Positions 51,864 to 62,535 of a DNA stretch of 64,000 bases are shown one piece after another. Under the pieces are notes generated by a model. That model did no database searches. It had not been told where the DNA came from and worked only from the letters and a program-made list of their open reading frames with translations. How positions within the stretch are numbered: the first letter of the stretch is position 1; every line of letters starts with the position of its first letter. The DNA comes from Symsagittifera roscoffensis (taxonomy: Eukaryota > Xenacoelomorpha > Acoela > Convolutidae), in contig NC_087062.1 of assembly GCF_963678635.1 (NCBI RefSeq), forward strand, positions 74,578,349 through 74,642,348. The letters are read 5' to 3'. The translations under genes were made by a program, and so were the position numbers.

Positions 51864-52495
51864 AAATTTAGTAGTCAAACAACATGATGGATTCAGCGAG
51901 GAACAATTCTTGGTTCAATTTATTTGTTTTAAAACTAAAAAAAGCCACCAAAAGTGACGTCTAAAGAACCTTGCAGAAAGAATTGAGGTTTATAAAAAAA
52001 ATTTGACGGGGTTCACAAAAACCTATTATTTTGACCGAATAAAAATAAACTAATTCCAATTATCGTTACAACGAAAACCATTTAGTTCGAATTAAGAAAG
52101 CATGATTGACGTCAAATCCTGAACTGCCTTCAAAACAACAAAAAAATGAACTTTTCTCATTAATGTGTGATTGAAAAAATGTATTGCAAACAATGACATG
52201 ATTGTTTTTCAATAAAACTTTGGCGGTTTTCTATAATCATACTTTATGTTCATGTATCCTCGCCATTTTTTGATTTTCTAAATCAGACGTATGAATAGTA
52301 TTTCAAAACCGAATCACACGAATATCATCTTCAATCAAAAACGATTATTTACAAAAAATTGAAAAACAAGCAAAAAATATTCTATGTGCTACAAAGTTAT
52401 GAAATCTGAAGAAGTTCGAAGAACATGTTCAAAATTCTTCCCTTAATAATAAAATTATAAGAATCAAGTATAACCAGAACACTCAAGGTTAAAAT
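51864..52495. other. AT-rich DNA, nothing identified
   Basis: No open frame with motif, no RNA gene and no clear repeat seen. Confidence 0.5.
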
Positions 52496-52862
52496 CATGG
52501 GCGGATTTATGGGGGGGGGGAGAGATTGAGTGCGGACGCCCCTTCCCTCAGCGATTCGACCCCCTCCCAATCCAAAGGTTCCCCCTTTGTACTATTTTGA
52601 GATATCCAAATCCCAGATAGGGAGATATATTTTGAGATATCCACGCACCCTAAACTTTTTCCAAAAGGCGCAATTTGTTGGTCAAAATTTTCTAGTGCCT
52701 AAAAACGCCTGTTTTGGCCTGTTTTGGCTCGTTCTGGCCTGCGGCCCAAAATTTTTGACACCAAAACAGGTCTTTTTAGTGCTCTGGGAGAGCTTGGAAA
52801 ATTTTTGAAAATTTTTCAAGCTCTCCCCCCCCCTCCTCGAGAAAATCCTAGATCCGTCCCTG
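52496..52862 (+). mobile_element. Non-autonomous transposon-like element (MITE-like)
   Basis: The ends form an imperfect inverted repeat: left 'catgggcggatttatgg', right (complement) 'cagggacggatctagg'. The interior contains 'ttttgagatatcca', 'aaggttccccctttgtacta' and 'gggagagcttggaaaa', words that recur at 60,592-60,825 and, inverted, at 61,268-61,600 and 63,508-63,795. A G run of ten sits at 52,511-52,520. It encodes no transposase. No target duplication of eight bases is evident at these ends. CAG-starting inverted repeats would suit a hAT-type parent, but that is a guess. Confidence 0.6.
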
Positions 52863-53517
52863 CCTCTATCAAAACGAACTTAACCAAGCTGCATGATAAA
52901 CATAAATCAATTGAAAGCAATAGGATGCAAACACTTCATGATGGACATCATACTTATCAAGGGTCAAGATTTTTTTCCAATGGATTGAAAAAAGTCTATT
53001 GTGAGTGTGATAAGTATGAGGCTCCAAGAGCTGAATAAAGAGAATTCTATAAGTGGTAGTTTAATGTTTAATGAAAACGTTACATTATCGCTGTAGAGTA
53101 AATTTAATTTTTATGATGCTTAAAAAGCTTATCAATATAAAACTTAAAAAGACATCTTTCAATTATTGATATCAAATTAATGAAGATTTGTTAACTTAGT
53201 TTTTATATTTTATCAAGAATAATTTGACAACGAAAGCGCCGTTAGAAGCAATCAGGCTTATTGGGATAGAAGGGATTTTTTGTTAAAAAAAGCATCAAAC
53301 CCGCACCGAAGTTTCTCGGATGAAAATATATTATATTGAGAAAATGCTGCCGAAAATTTTGCCATTATAATCGATTATGTGTAACCAATTTAGGCAACAT
53401 TTTCTATTATAAAAGAAAGAAAATAGATTTTTTTCAAGAAGATCATATTGCATTATAATTTCACTAAAATCTATTCTTATCTCCACATAACCTCAACAAA
53501 ATTTATTTGTTCGGCCT
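52863..53517. other. AT-rich DNA with one weak open frame
   Basis: A frame entering from the preceding element stays open from about 52,863 to TAA at 53,036-53,038, ending KYEAPRAE, with AATAAA overlapping the stop (53,034-53,039). No acceptor or homology supports it. Nothing else is seen up to 53,517. Confidence 0.35.
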
Positions 53518-53643
53518 GAAATTGCCATGAAATTGCAATAATATTGATAGTTTTCGCCATAAAATTGCTATAAAATATATTGTTTTTTTTGCCATAAAAT
53601 TGCAATAAAATCTATTGTTTTTGCCATAAAATTGCTATAAAAC
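53518..53643 (+). repeat. Short tandem repeat, about 42-45 bp unit
   Basis: Three to four copies of 'gccataaaattgc(a/t)ataaaa' followed by 'tattgttttt'. AT-rich minisatellite. Confidence 0.7.
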
Positions 53644-53924
53644 CTAGGATCCAAAAAATCGATTATGTTGTCAAAAAAGTGATTATATTGTTTGAAAAAC
53701 TGATTTTTCTCTTCTTAAAAGAATGCTATTTGAAAACTCAAAACAAAAGTTGAATTCAAACCAAACGACACAAATCATAAAAATGATCAATATAAACAAG
53801 AATCTGGGCACAAAAACTTGCAAAAAAAATATAAAAAATCATCAAGGTAAACAAGATTTTGTGCACCAAATTATGCAACAAAATAATGAAAATAAGTATA
53901 GTCCCTGCCCGCTTCCTAACACGT

Positions 53925-56640
53925 TTTAAGCCCCACTCACTCTCAAAACACACACAAGAACAAGAAACCTTCATTCGCTCGTCACTTAATGCATTATGGG
54001 ATCATTAAACCGATTTAATGCAGGGGGAAATATATTAGGTTAAAAAAATGAAAAACAAATATTAACAAATCGACTAAAATAAACATAGCCAACTGACAGT
54101 TGGAAAAGAGTAATGAACGCAAGAAATCACCAACACCTATTTAGGAGTCTTCACTACGTTCATTACTCTTAAAAAGAACATAGAAAACAAAAATTCGAAC
54201 AGAATGGGTATTTATGAAATTAAAATGCGCAAAATATGTCCTCTAGGATAAATTTAGTGCCAACTGAGGTGTCCAGGAAATGAATCTAGATGAGTCCTAT
54301 GACCAAAGTTATTTTCGGGAAGAAAGTCTAGTACCCGGTTGCAACACACTTGTTATCGCAAGTCTAACAATAATCAAAGTTGACGAAGTTCTCAAAATAT
54401 GAGGTAAAAAACCTAAACCTATCAAAATGAATAAAATTAGTTTCGAAATGAAAAATATAGCCATCAGAAGGTGGGAAAAAGTGAAAGAACTAGGACACCG
54501 CAATTTTCAAAAATTAGAGAAAAAAATTATCAGGTTAAAACACATTGAATTGCGAGAAATTATGACTGACACCTTCTTGATAAAATTAACTGCGTTTACA
54601 AAACTGTAAGAAAAATTAAATTTTTCAATCCGCTGGCAAAATCAAAAACCAAAAACACTTTCTTAACAAGAAGTCGTTGACGTTTTTCCGCACTATTTCC
54701 ATTCTCGTAATTGCGCAGCGCAATTTACTTCAATTTTAGCAGATGAAATTGAAATGAACTCAAAAAGTCCATATATTAAATTCTTTCATATATTCATTAA
54801 CTTGTATGCAATGCACTTCGGTAGTCTTTAGAGAACTTGAGGTTTTTCCTGGAAAAACAAAACAAAAATAACGATTTTCTTTATTATTGAAAAGCACTGA
54901 GTTCTTTTACAATTAAATAATTTAAAAGAATAATATGTGAAATTAGCATTGAAAGAAAACTTACCAAGCAGTAACAAAGCCGAAAATACCAAAGCAGAAA
55001 CCCTTTAAGCTGAGTAATTTTTATAGAAGTTTTAAGCCCCCTCACCCTCAAAACACACTTTTATGCGTTTTTTGCGCTTATCAATCATAGCAATATGTGG
55101 CCAATAGGACTATGTAAGGCCGGGCAAAAAAATGAAAAACAGTATTTGAAAAATCGAGTCGGTAAAATTAAAAAAACAACAGAAAGCCAAAATTCGGAAA
55201 GGGCGGATATTTAGGAAGCCAATTTCCAAAAAACAGGACTTTTATGTTAAACTAAGTGCCAGTAGAGGCTTTTAGGAAATTAGTCTAGATGAGTCCTGTG
55301 ACCAAAGATATTTAAGGGAAAAAAGTCCAGTTGGAACACACTTGTTATCGCAATTGTATTAATCATCAAGGACCACGAAGGTGTCAAAAACGAAGTGAAA
55401 AACCTATATATATATATCAAAATGACTAAAACTGGCTTTGAATTAAATTCTGGTTTTGAACATAGCCAACAGCAGGTAAAAAGTTTTGTAAAAATTATCT
55501 CAAAACAAAGCTCAAGGAATTGAAAGAAAAAATATGATTGTCATCTTTATGATAGAGTTAATTTCGTTTGAAAAAACTAGATCAAAAAACAAAGTTTTTA
55601 TTCCGCTGGTAATTCTAAAAAGTCAAATATACTTTGGTAAACAAAAGTCGCTCACGTTTATTCGCGTCATTTACGATGTCGTAATTGGAGAGCGCAATTT
55701 ACCTAGATTATAACAGATTAATGTGAATTGAACTCAAAAAATGCATATATACCTAAGTTATTTCATAAATGCATAAATAGCTTTGAATACCTTTCTGTAG
55801 TTCTGAGAGCCTTTGAGAATTTTTTTTGGAGAAAAAAATCAACAAGACCTACATAAATGAAAATCACTTCGTTCATTTTAAGACAAAAATTGCAAAAAAC
55901 GCCCTAAAGGAAAATTTACCAAGCGATAACAAAGGCGAAAAAACAGAAACGTGTCAAGCCGAAAATATTAAACTAAGTTTTAAGTTTTCCTCGCATTCAA
56001 AACACACAAAGGCATAACAAACTATATTTGCTTGTCAAACAACGCAATATGAGGCCACTAGGTCGATATAATGCAGCGCAAAACCTATTAAATCGAGAAC
56101 AAAAGGACAAAAAAAAACAAATCGTGTCGGTAAAATTGAAAACAACATAGAAAGCAAAATTCGAAAAGGGCAGAGAATTAAGAAGCTAATATTCACGAAA
56201 AATGTCTGTTAAGTTAAAATTAGCGCCAACAGAGGCGTCCACGAAATGCTTCTGGATGAGCCCTGCATTTTCAACTTTCGAAGAAATAAAAAACTATTAT
56301 GTTAAAGCCCATTGAAATGAACAAAAAATTAAGATTGACACCTCTGTGATAAAACTAACTTTGTTCAAAACAATTTGACCAAAAAACAAAAAAAAAACAA
56401 ATTGATAAAAAAGACGTCTCAAAAAAGACATCTTTTTTGATTGTTACGTTAACTTTTTTGGCAACAGATGCGTCCAGCAAGTGGGTCTAAATGAGTCCTG
56501 TGACCAACGTTTTTTATGGAAAACTGTCTAGTACTCGATTGCATGAGGTAAAAAACCTAAACCTATCAGAATGATTAAAACTGGTTTTGAATTAACGCAG
56601 CAGATTGGAAAAGTGTAAAAGAACAAGGACACCACAAATT
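53925..56640 (+). repeat. Ancient tandem repeat, about 1.0 kb unit
   Basis: Three diverged copies with starts near 53,928, 55,028 and 55,981, marked by 'ttttaagccccctcaccctc'-type sequence followed by 'aaaacacac'. A later anchor, 'tctagatgagtcct(a/g)tgaccaa', recurs near 54,287, 55,291 and, altered, at 56,250 and 56,490. 'aacctaaacctatca(a/g)aatga' occurs at about 54,412 and 56,557. Spacing is about 1,098 and 953 bp. The open frame at 54,427-54,609 is not kept in the other copies, so I do not call a gene. Confidence 0.7.
56407..56438. repeat. Hairpin
   Basis: 'aaaaaagacgtc' is followed within a few bases by 'gacatctttttt', giving a stem of about 12 pairs with one mismatch. Because GACGTC is itself nearly palindromic, the two arms also read as a direct repeat. 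No gene ends beside it, so I do not call it a terminator. Confidence 0.5.
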
Positions 56641-57949
56641 GATGGGAAAATCTAAAATACATAATTCCACTCCCCCATTACAGTAAGATGCAAATTAAAT
56701 AAATTTACGAAGTTTTTCATGCTGAGTTAAGTCATTTTTCATACCCAAGGCTCATCTCGTCGATTCAAATCAAATTGAATATTTCGAGTTCCGTCGGGTT
56801 AGAAATTGCGGTCTGTAGAGAGTGCGGTCTGTAATTAGACACGTAAAACAAGACACGTGACAAAACTTGAAAATCTGTACGATAATTAATTAAAAGCTTT
56901 CTTTTGCTAATAATCTTATATTTTCATGCTCAGGCAACTAAGAATTTAAAAAAGTTTAAGTCGCACATTTTTGTGTTTTTAATCAAATTTTTTTTGGCCA
57001 TTTTGTTTAAAATGTAATTTATTTTAATTCCAATATAATCGACATAAAAATAGTTTTTGCTGTTTTTTTTTCACCATATAATGGATTATTTTACTCTGCG
57101 ACCACAAAATCACCAGATAATTGATTAATAAAAGAATGCTTTTTTGTTCGATCATAAAATTACCAGATAAAAGATAATAATTGGAGAAACTTTGGTGCGG
57201 GAAGGCTACAAAAAATTACTCACATTGAGGTTTTGAAAGAGTTCCAGAGTTCACTTCGCGCTTTAATTTGAAAGAATTCATTAAAACAGACAGCTACTAA
57301 ATGCTTAAAAATACTTCCAAATATTTTAATATCATAGAATAGTACTTTAACTTTGAAATGACACGCGTTATTAGAAAAAAAAATTCGAAAGCATCACCCG
57401 AGACTTGCATGTAGATATTAGATTTTTTTCGATTCTACATTTGGAAGATGCTGAGGAGGTATCTTACGGTAGATGCATTAATCTGTGAAACTTGATGAAC
57501 ATTTTAGGAGCTCTATTACCATTTCTTTTTTAAAATTAGGTTTACAAGGCACGTTGCATACTTGGTTTTGATTTTCGGTTAAATAGTATTCTCATTAAAA
57601 TGCGAGGGACAAAAATTTTGCGGTTAACAGTTTTTAAGCGGAAACTTTTATAATTGTGTATAGTTTTTTAAATGAAATATAGAGTCTGCAGAGAACAATT
57701 TAATCGTAGTTACACGGAAGCGTCATTTTTGGAAAAGGCCGACTGTTTACCGAACAGTTTTGGAAAGGCCACAAAAAACAACTATTGTAAATTCTATCAT
57801 TTTTTTCGTATGAGGTTTAAAAAAAGATATCTGTTTCTGAATAAGGCTCAGAAAATTTTGTAAGTGACCTACCGTAGAGTTTTACCCCAATTGCATTTTG
57901 TTTTTGAAACCTAATTGCGTAAAAAGTATGCATTTCAATCAAACAAGAG
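56641..57949. other. AT-rich DNA, nothing firm
   Basis: A short direct repeat 'tgcggtctgta' occurs twice near 56,808-56,837, and a small inverted repeat 'actgtt...aacagt' near 57,742. The open frame 57,672-57,863 has no recognised motif. Confidence 0.4.
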
Positions 57950-58128
57950 AGCAGATTATATTGCTCAAGAAAATTTTAAACGCGGAAAAGCTAATTTATA
58001 CTGTTGATTACCGACATGATTATTCATAACTAAATTTTGATTATTTTATTTTGCTCAAAAAAATTTTACATGCGGAATAGCTAGTTGATACTGTTGGTTA
58101 CCCACAAGATTATTCATAACTAAATTTT
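57950..58128 (+). repeat. Two-copy tandem repeat, about 95 bp unit
   Basis: Copies share 'ttgctcaagaaaatttta'-like, 'cggaa(a/t)agcta', 'gatactgttg(a/g)tta' and 'gattattcataactaaattt'. A third relative lies at about 50,245-50,340. Confidence 0.75.
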
Positions 58129-60224
58129 AAGTGTTTGTTTTTCACGAAAGCAGCCTTTTGTATATCATACAAAATCAATCAAAGACTCACTCAAGTATAT
58201 TTTCATAAAATTAGAAACGTACGACTTTAACACTGAGGCAAAGCTGAGCTTCGCTCCTTCCGCGATACTGAATAAAATGCCAAAAACACAAGATAAGTTG
58301 CCTCAAACGAAACTAGAACAACTTGAACGAATCGATGAAAAAAAAAGAGCACGAAAAATTATACTGCAACTGTCAACAAAGCCAATTTCCTACAAAATAA
58401 GATGGATTAGGGCAACAAAAATTCACTTCATTTCTTTCTCATACACAATACATCGAAAAGCTCAGAAAAAAAATTTTGTTAAGAAAATCGAGATCTAAAA
58501 ATTCCTAAAGGTATTCGAAAATTTTGCTAAAATCAACTAGCAACCAAACAATCTGATTATATTACACGAAAAGTTGGCTATAAAAATACATAAAAATAAT
58601 TGCTTTAAGCGGAAATCTATCTGCAGGACAAAAATAAAAACATTTCAAACAATTTTTTAGAAAAAATAATGTTCAGAAAAACTGAAAAAAAAACTTTCCA
58701 ACCTTGAAAAACACTTCAGTTACATCAAACTTATCAAATATGATTTCGATACGCAACATTAGGAGAGCTGGATCACAAGAAAAAATTTACAGAGAAAGAC
58801 AAAAAGGCCCGTGAATGAAAAAGAAAATGAACAAGAAAATTTTTTTTTTCCAAAATTTTAGCCATAAAGAGCCACACTCCTGAAGCTCAACCGACATTAG
58901 CTATATATCTTTCTAGACAATCAAGTCAAAATTTACGAAAAACTTGTTAGCATTTGCTTATTGTTTTTCGAATTTTTTTTACAAACGAATACAATACGCT
59001 CAGTCATCAATTTGAATCGATTTCAAATATAGAAGCTCAAATCTCAGACAAACCAATGAATTAAAACTTAAATCAATTCAACGCAACAATTAAAATTTCA
59101 ATTTTTAGATGAAATTTTGCAAGCTCAAATTTTACATAAAAATTAAATCAGAAACCTAGTATCCAAAAAACTAAAAATTTTAGGCTATTTTTTTGAACAG
59201 AAAGTTTTGGCGTTTATAAAAACCAAAAAACCATGGAATGTATTTAACTTTTTGAAAAAAAAAAAACAAAAAATAAAAATCTACGAAAAAAATAAGAGGA
59301 AATACTAGGCCAGTAACCCGATAAAAACTTGTACAATTTCTATTTGAAAATTTTGTGCAATCCAAAGGTGAGTATAAAAATATGATGTAATTTGAAACTA
59401 CTAAAAATTAAGTCATTAAGTCAATAAAACATACGGCGAATTCATTTGAACAGAAAAAAATTTTTCCAGCGAAAAAAAAAACAGAAAAAATGTTGGTAAA
59501 AAAACGAGATTTCCTAATTGTACTTCCGAAGGCTTGATTTTCAAACATTTTCAAAAACAAATAACTTACAGAAAAACTTTGCCGTCCCAGGCGTATTCCT
59601 TACCTCCAGACTAAATATAACGGAGACAAAGAAATTAGAATTCATTATGAATTGAGCCTGAACTTACCATTTCTAATTTTGACCAATCTGTGAACTACGT
59701 TATTCACGAGTAAAAAATCTCAACGGTAAAGAATCTGTCATAAGGACGAATGCTATAACTGAAAACAAGAAACTGATTAACAGATGCATATTTCACTCTC
59801 AGAAACTCGAATATTTTGCGAACAGCTCGGAAACAGCTCAGGTTGAGTGATGATAATAAAAATTACGACATTAACATTTAAAAAGCCATCAAACTACTGA
59901 AAAATGCCAATAAAACCGAAGAACTTTCACTTGCAAAAAAATGCAGAAAAAAACGGATTAAACTTAGTTCGAATTTTAAAACCAAATTAGAGCTCGATTT
60001 GAAAAGAAAGGATAAAACAAACTGAATTGAAAAAACCAGATGAAATTATTTTGATCCGCTGAAGTATCCAAAAAGTGAATCAAAATTTCTAAAATTCAAA
60101 GATGAACAAAAAACCTCTGCTTATCTTCACATTTCTTAAGAAAAAATTTATCAAAAGGACTATTTAAAAAAGAAAAGTAAATTCGTTCATATATGTTTAA
60201 CAACTGAATACATCATCCGTAAAT
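58129..60224. other. AT-rich intergenic DNA downstream of LACTB2-like gene
   Basis: No gene seen. Positions 59,577-59,660 are a second copy of the dispersed sequence at 47,575-47,660. The open frame 58,277-58,498 is lysine-rich and lacks motifs. I found no canonical polyadenylation signal for the minus-strand gene close to its stop codon. Confidence 0.45.
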
Positions 60225-60536
60225 TTACACAATACGGTACAAATTATTATCTGATTCTGATATGACTACATGTTCATTTACTAATTTTTGAAGATGTACT
60301 TCAATGTTTTTTAAAGCTAAAAGTTTGAGCTTTTGATCAAGACCAACATAGACTGTTTCTAAGATCTCTTCTAAAGTTTTTGGTCCAGTTTTTAGACAAT
60401 CAACTATATGGTGTTCTCTCTTCATTCGGTGGTTGATGTACTCTTTAATCTTGGCGGCTCCGTCTTCCACCACTGGGCCATGGCCCGGAAATATTTTTTT
60501 GACCGGTTTGTCCAAATCCAGGTACGACTGCAAAGT
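60225..60536 (-). CDS. LACTB2: LACTB2-like nuclease, last exon
   Basis: Last coding exon of a LACTB2-type protein, a metallo-beta-lactamase-fold enzyme; the human protein is an endoribonuclease of the mitochondrial matrix. The exon encodes 103 residues. After TLQSYLDLDK it has the fifth fold motif, KKIFPGHGPVV, whose histidine binds metal, then the family signature KIKEYINHRMKREHHIV and a C-terminal winged-helix-like segment containing LKNIEVHLQKLVNEH. It stops with TAA at 60,225-60,227. The acceptor is 'tatacag' ending at 60,537. The frame enters with a complete codon, which fits the end of the exon at 61,768-61,871. No frameshift or early stop is present. The boundary with the previous intron is unusual (see findings). 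Confidence 0.9.
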   Translation of the reverse strand, partial: TLQSYLDLDKPVKKIFPGHGPVVEDGAAKIKEYINHRMKREHHIVDCLKTGPKTLEEILETVYVGLDQKLKLLALKNIEVHLQKLVNEHVVISESDNNLYRIV

Positions 60537-60591
60537 CTGTATAACCAGGAATGAATTTAAGTTCGGTTTTCTTTCTTCATATCAATCAATC

Positions 60592-60825
60592 CTCTCTTTT
60601 ATTAGTATCCCCTCTCAAAAATTCGACTCCCTGTCGACCCAAAGGGCCCCCTTTTGTACTCTTTTGAGATATCCATTTTTGGCTGACGGACCCTAAAATT
60701 TTCCAAAAAGGGCCTAAAAGCGCCTTTTGAGCCTGTTTTTCCCCACAATTTTGCCTGCGGCCAAAATAGGGTCTTGATAGACTGTCAAAACAGGGTGCTT
60801 TGCGAGAGCTTGGAAAATCAAATTA
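60592..60825 (+). mobile_element. Transposon-like element fragment in intron
   Basis: Shares 'ccctgtcgacccaaaggg', 'ttttgagatatccattttt' and 'gagagcttggaaaat' with 52,496-52,862, and with 63,508-63,795 in reverse complement. No coding capacity. Terminal repeats are not clear. Confidence 0.6.
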
Positions 60826-60980
60826 GTCAACCTAAAAAAAGATCGACAAAAAAATCTACAAAAGGGGTCGACATTGATTCAGCTTCAGATTATTTTCATT
60901 TTCACATACTGCTACTGGATCTACTTAATAAGAACCCTCTTTCAAGAAAGGGGGGCAAGTGTAAAGTAGATTAAACTATT

Positions 60981-61046
60981 CCAATCAGAAAGCAGCAAAA
61001 TTTGAACTTTAGACCAATCAGAAAGCAGCAAAATTTGAATTTTAAA
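60981..61046 (+). repeat. 33-bp tandem duplication with CCAAT boxes
   Basis: 'ccaatcagaaagcagcaaaa' occurs at 60,981 and again at 61,014, period 33. Each copy contains CCAATCAG, the consensus of the NF-Y binding CCAAT box on the plus strand. A regulatory role is possible but unproven. Confidence 0.8.
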
Positions 61047-61267
61047 TATAACGCTCAAGTGCTAATTTACTGCTTTTTATCTATCGGGGTGGAAACTCTT
61101 TAGTAGATACCATAGGGTGGGGAGAGGTCGTTAAGTAGATCCCTGTGACTTAAATATCGCACGCCCCAAAAACCTAGACAAGCTAAATTAATTTTTTGAG
61201 GTAAGCCAAAAATTAGGTAAATGACAAATATCCAGTTAAAATTGGTTATCAGCATGTTTAAAAATTT

Positions 61268-61600
61268 TTACCCTTTTTCAGGCTTGGATCTAAAACTTCT
61301 TTATGGTCGACCAAATTGATTTCCCAAGCTCTCTTAAAATAGTTCAAAAGCCTTATTTTGAGAAATTTTTTCTAATATCAACAAGCTAAAATGACAATTT
61401 TAGGCACTTTTTAGAAAACTTCAACCAAAAATTTGCTTTCTTTGGCGCACGCAGCCCCTCAAATTTTCTATATAATGGCGCCAAAAGCGCTTGTAGAAAA
61501 AATATTTTAGTCGGTGAGTCAGTCTTAAAATAGTACCAAAGCGGGGTAATCATTTTGGTGTGCAGGGTCCCCTTAAAATCCGCAATGCCCTTTTTGCCTG
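61268..61600 (-). mobile_element. Transposon-like element copy, inverted, in same intron
   Basis: Contains 'gaccaaattgatttcccaag', 'tttggcgca(c)gc' and 'aatggcgccaaaagcgct', matching the order of words in 63,508-63,795. It is inverted relative to the copy at 60,592-60,825. Degraded, no terminal repeat resolved. Confidence 0.55.
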
Positions 61601-61767
61601 ATAGGCTTAGCTTAACATAGCATATAAAACAACGTAACGCTTTTATTCGAGAAATTTTCAGTTAGAGGCGGAGTTTGTATAATTTGTGGGCACCAAATGG
61701 GGAGGGTATATTTACTAGATACGATTATAATAAAATCAAATGAAAATCGGAGTTAAATCAGGCATTC

Positions 61768-61871
61768 CTGCATGTAGCTGGCAAGATCTTCTACGATAGC
61801 ACTCGTTTCTCCAAGAATACAGTCCCCACTGAACAAGACTGACTCTTCCTCTAGCAAGAGGCTGGCATGAT
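61768..61871 (-). CDS. LACTB2: LACTB2-like nuclease, internal exon
   Basis: A 104-base exon: two bases completing a split Asp codon (G|AT) and then 34 codons without a stop. It reads [19 protein letters not shown] and then [15 protein letters not shown]. The segment contains the family's 'DH' after the PGHxx motif and motif four, SGDCILG, whose aspartate binds metal. The acceptor is 'ggtcacag' ending at 61,872. The exon ends with CAG, but the next bases are GAATGC instead of a GT donor; reading through would add only four residues (ECLI) before TAA. The family match up to VEDLxSYM and the perfect continuity with the next exon place the junction here. On the plus strand the same bases lack coding sense. 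Confidence 0.88.
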
Positions 61872-62457
61872 CTGTGACCAGGAACAAGTGTGATATGAGG
61901 GCGAAGGGGAAAACCTCATGTCAATTAACCATTCAATTATATGATACGCTTGCCCAAATTAGCCTGTTGCCCAAAATGATCCATCTGAAGATCCACAAAA
62001 CAACTAAAAATTCTACCCGCATCAATTTAATTCGGATTAAGTCTGCAATTGCTCATTTTTTTTTGGTAGACCAAACACACAAACACATTTGCTGGGTGGT
62101 TCTTTCCCTCGAAATCAGTATATATTTGCACCAAAACAAGGAGGAATTGAAATTTTTGGCGTTCAATTAATTACTTATGTTTTGTTTTGAGCTTCATTGG
62201 TATTGCTAAACTTTTTCGGTCTCTAGGTTTAAAGTTGAAACCGTTTTTTGAGCAAAACCTAAGCTTCTTATCACTCACTATACATAGATTTTATGAAACA
62301 CGATTAGATGAACTGAATTTCTGGCTTTAAATTAGCCACTTTTCTTTTTTCTGGTACTTTTTAATCAAGTGACATCCAACCCTTTAATTAATTGATTGCC
62401 AACTCTTAATAAGCGTCTTCCCTTATATTATGATGGGCCTATATACCACACTTGTAC
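61872..62457 (-). other. GT-AG intron of LACTB2-like gene with pairing ends
   Basis: 586 bp, donor CAG|GTACAAG and acceptor GTCACAG|AT, phase 1. The 5' end CAGGtACAAGTGTG (62,460-62,447) is complementary to CACACTTGTtCCTG near the 3' end (61,894-61,881), one mismatch inside a 13-pair helix. No transposon-like copy is recognised inside. Confidence 0.8.
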
Positions 62458-62535
62458 CTGTAGCGTGTCCAGGCGTGTACAGTACTGTTAGAGTGGCTCC
62501 TTCTGTCAGCACAGTTTGCCTATTTCGAATAAATA
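62458..62535 (-). CDS. LACTB2: LACTB2-like nuclease, upstream exon
   Basis: A 78-base exon beginning after 'gatgctag' (62,536). It reads FIRNRQTVLTEGATL and then TVLYTPGHAT, and ends in ACAG|GTACAAG. TEGATL followed by YTPGH is the classic LACTB2 stretch; the His of PGH is the third metal-ligand motif. The start at 62,535 is preferred because the extra residues align without gap to the family's VYLKDG region. An alternative acceptor, 'aaatag', would start the exon at 62,519. Earlier exons, with the THxHxDH motif, are not recognised up to 64,000 and presumably lie further upstream. In this window the gene spans about 163 residues of an expected roughly 290. Confidence 0.85.

Larger units (their letters stand above)
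60537..61767 (-). other. Non-canonical intron of LACTB2-like gene
   Basis: About 1.23 kb between two exons whose joined translation is continuous with the family (ASYMQ then TLQSYL). The donor side reads CAG|GAATGC and the acceptor side TATACAG|ACT. Because CAG occurs on both sides the exact ends are ambiguous (GA-AG, GG-CA, AG-AC or CA-TA), but none is GT-AG. CAGGAATG and ATTTAA at the 5' end (61,770-61,763 and 61,758-61,753) are complementary to TTAAAT and CATTCCTG at the 3' end (60,560-60,555 and 60,553-60,546). The intron holds two copies of the transposon-like family in opposite orientations and a 33-bp tandem duplication. Confidence 0.75.

Noticed and set aside
52863-53038. Open frame ending KYEAPRAE with AATAAA overlapping its stop
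   Set aside because: It enters from a transposon-like element, has no acceptor or start of its own and no family resemblance.
54427-54609. Lysine-rich 60-codon frame
   Set aside because: It lies in the 1-kb degenerate tandem repeat and is broken in the other copies.
56407-56438. Hairpin as a transcription terminator
   Set aside because: The sequence is eukaryotic and no gene ends beside it; kept only as a structural feature.
61874-62170. Plus-strand open frame of 98 codons
   Set aside because: It is antisense within the LACTB2-like intron, adjoins the minus-strand exon and has no recognisable domain.
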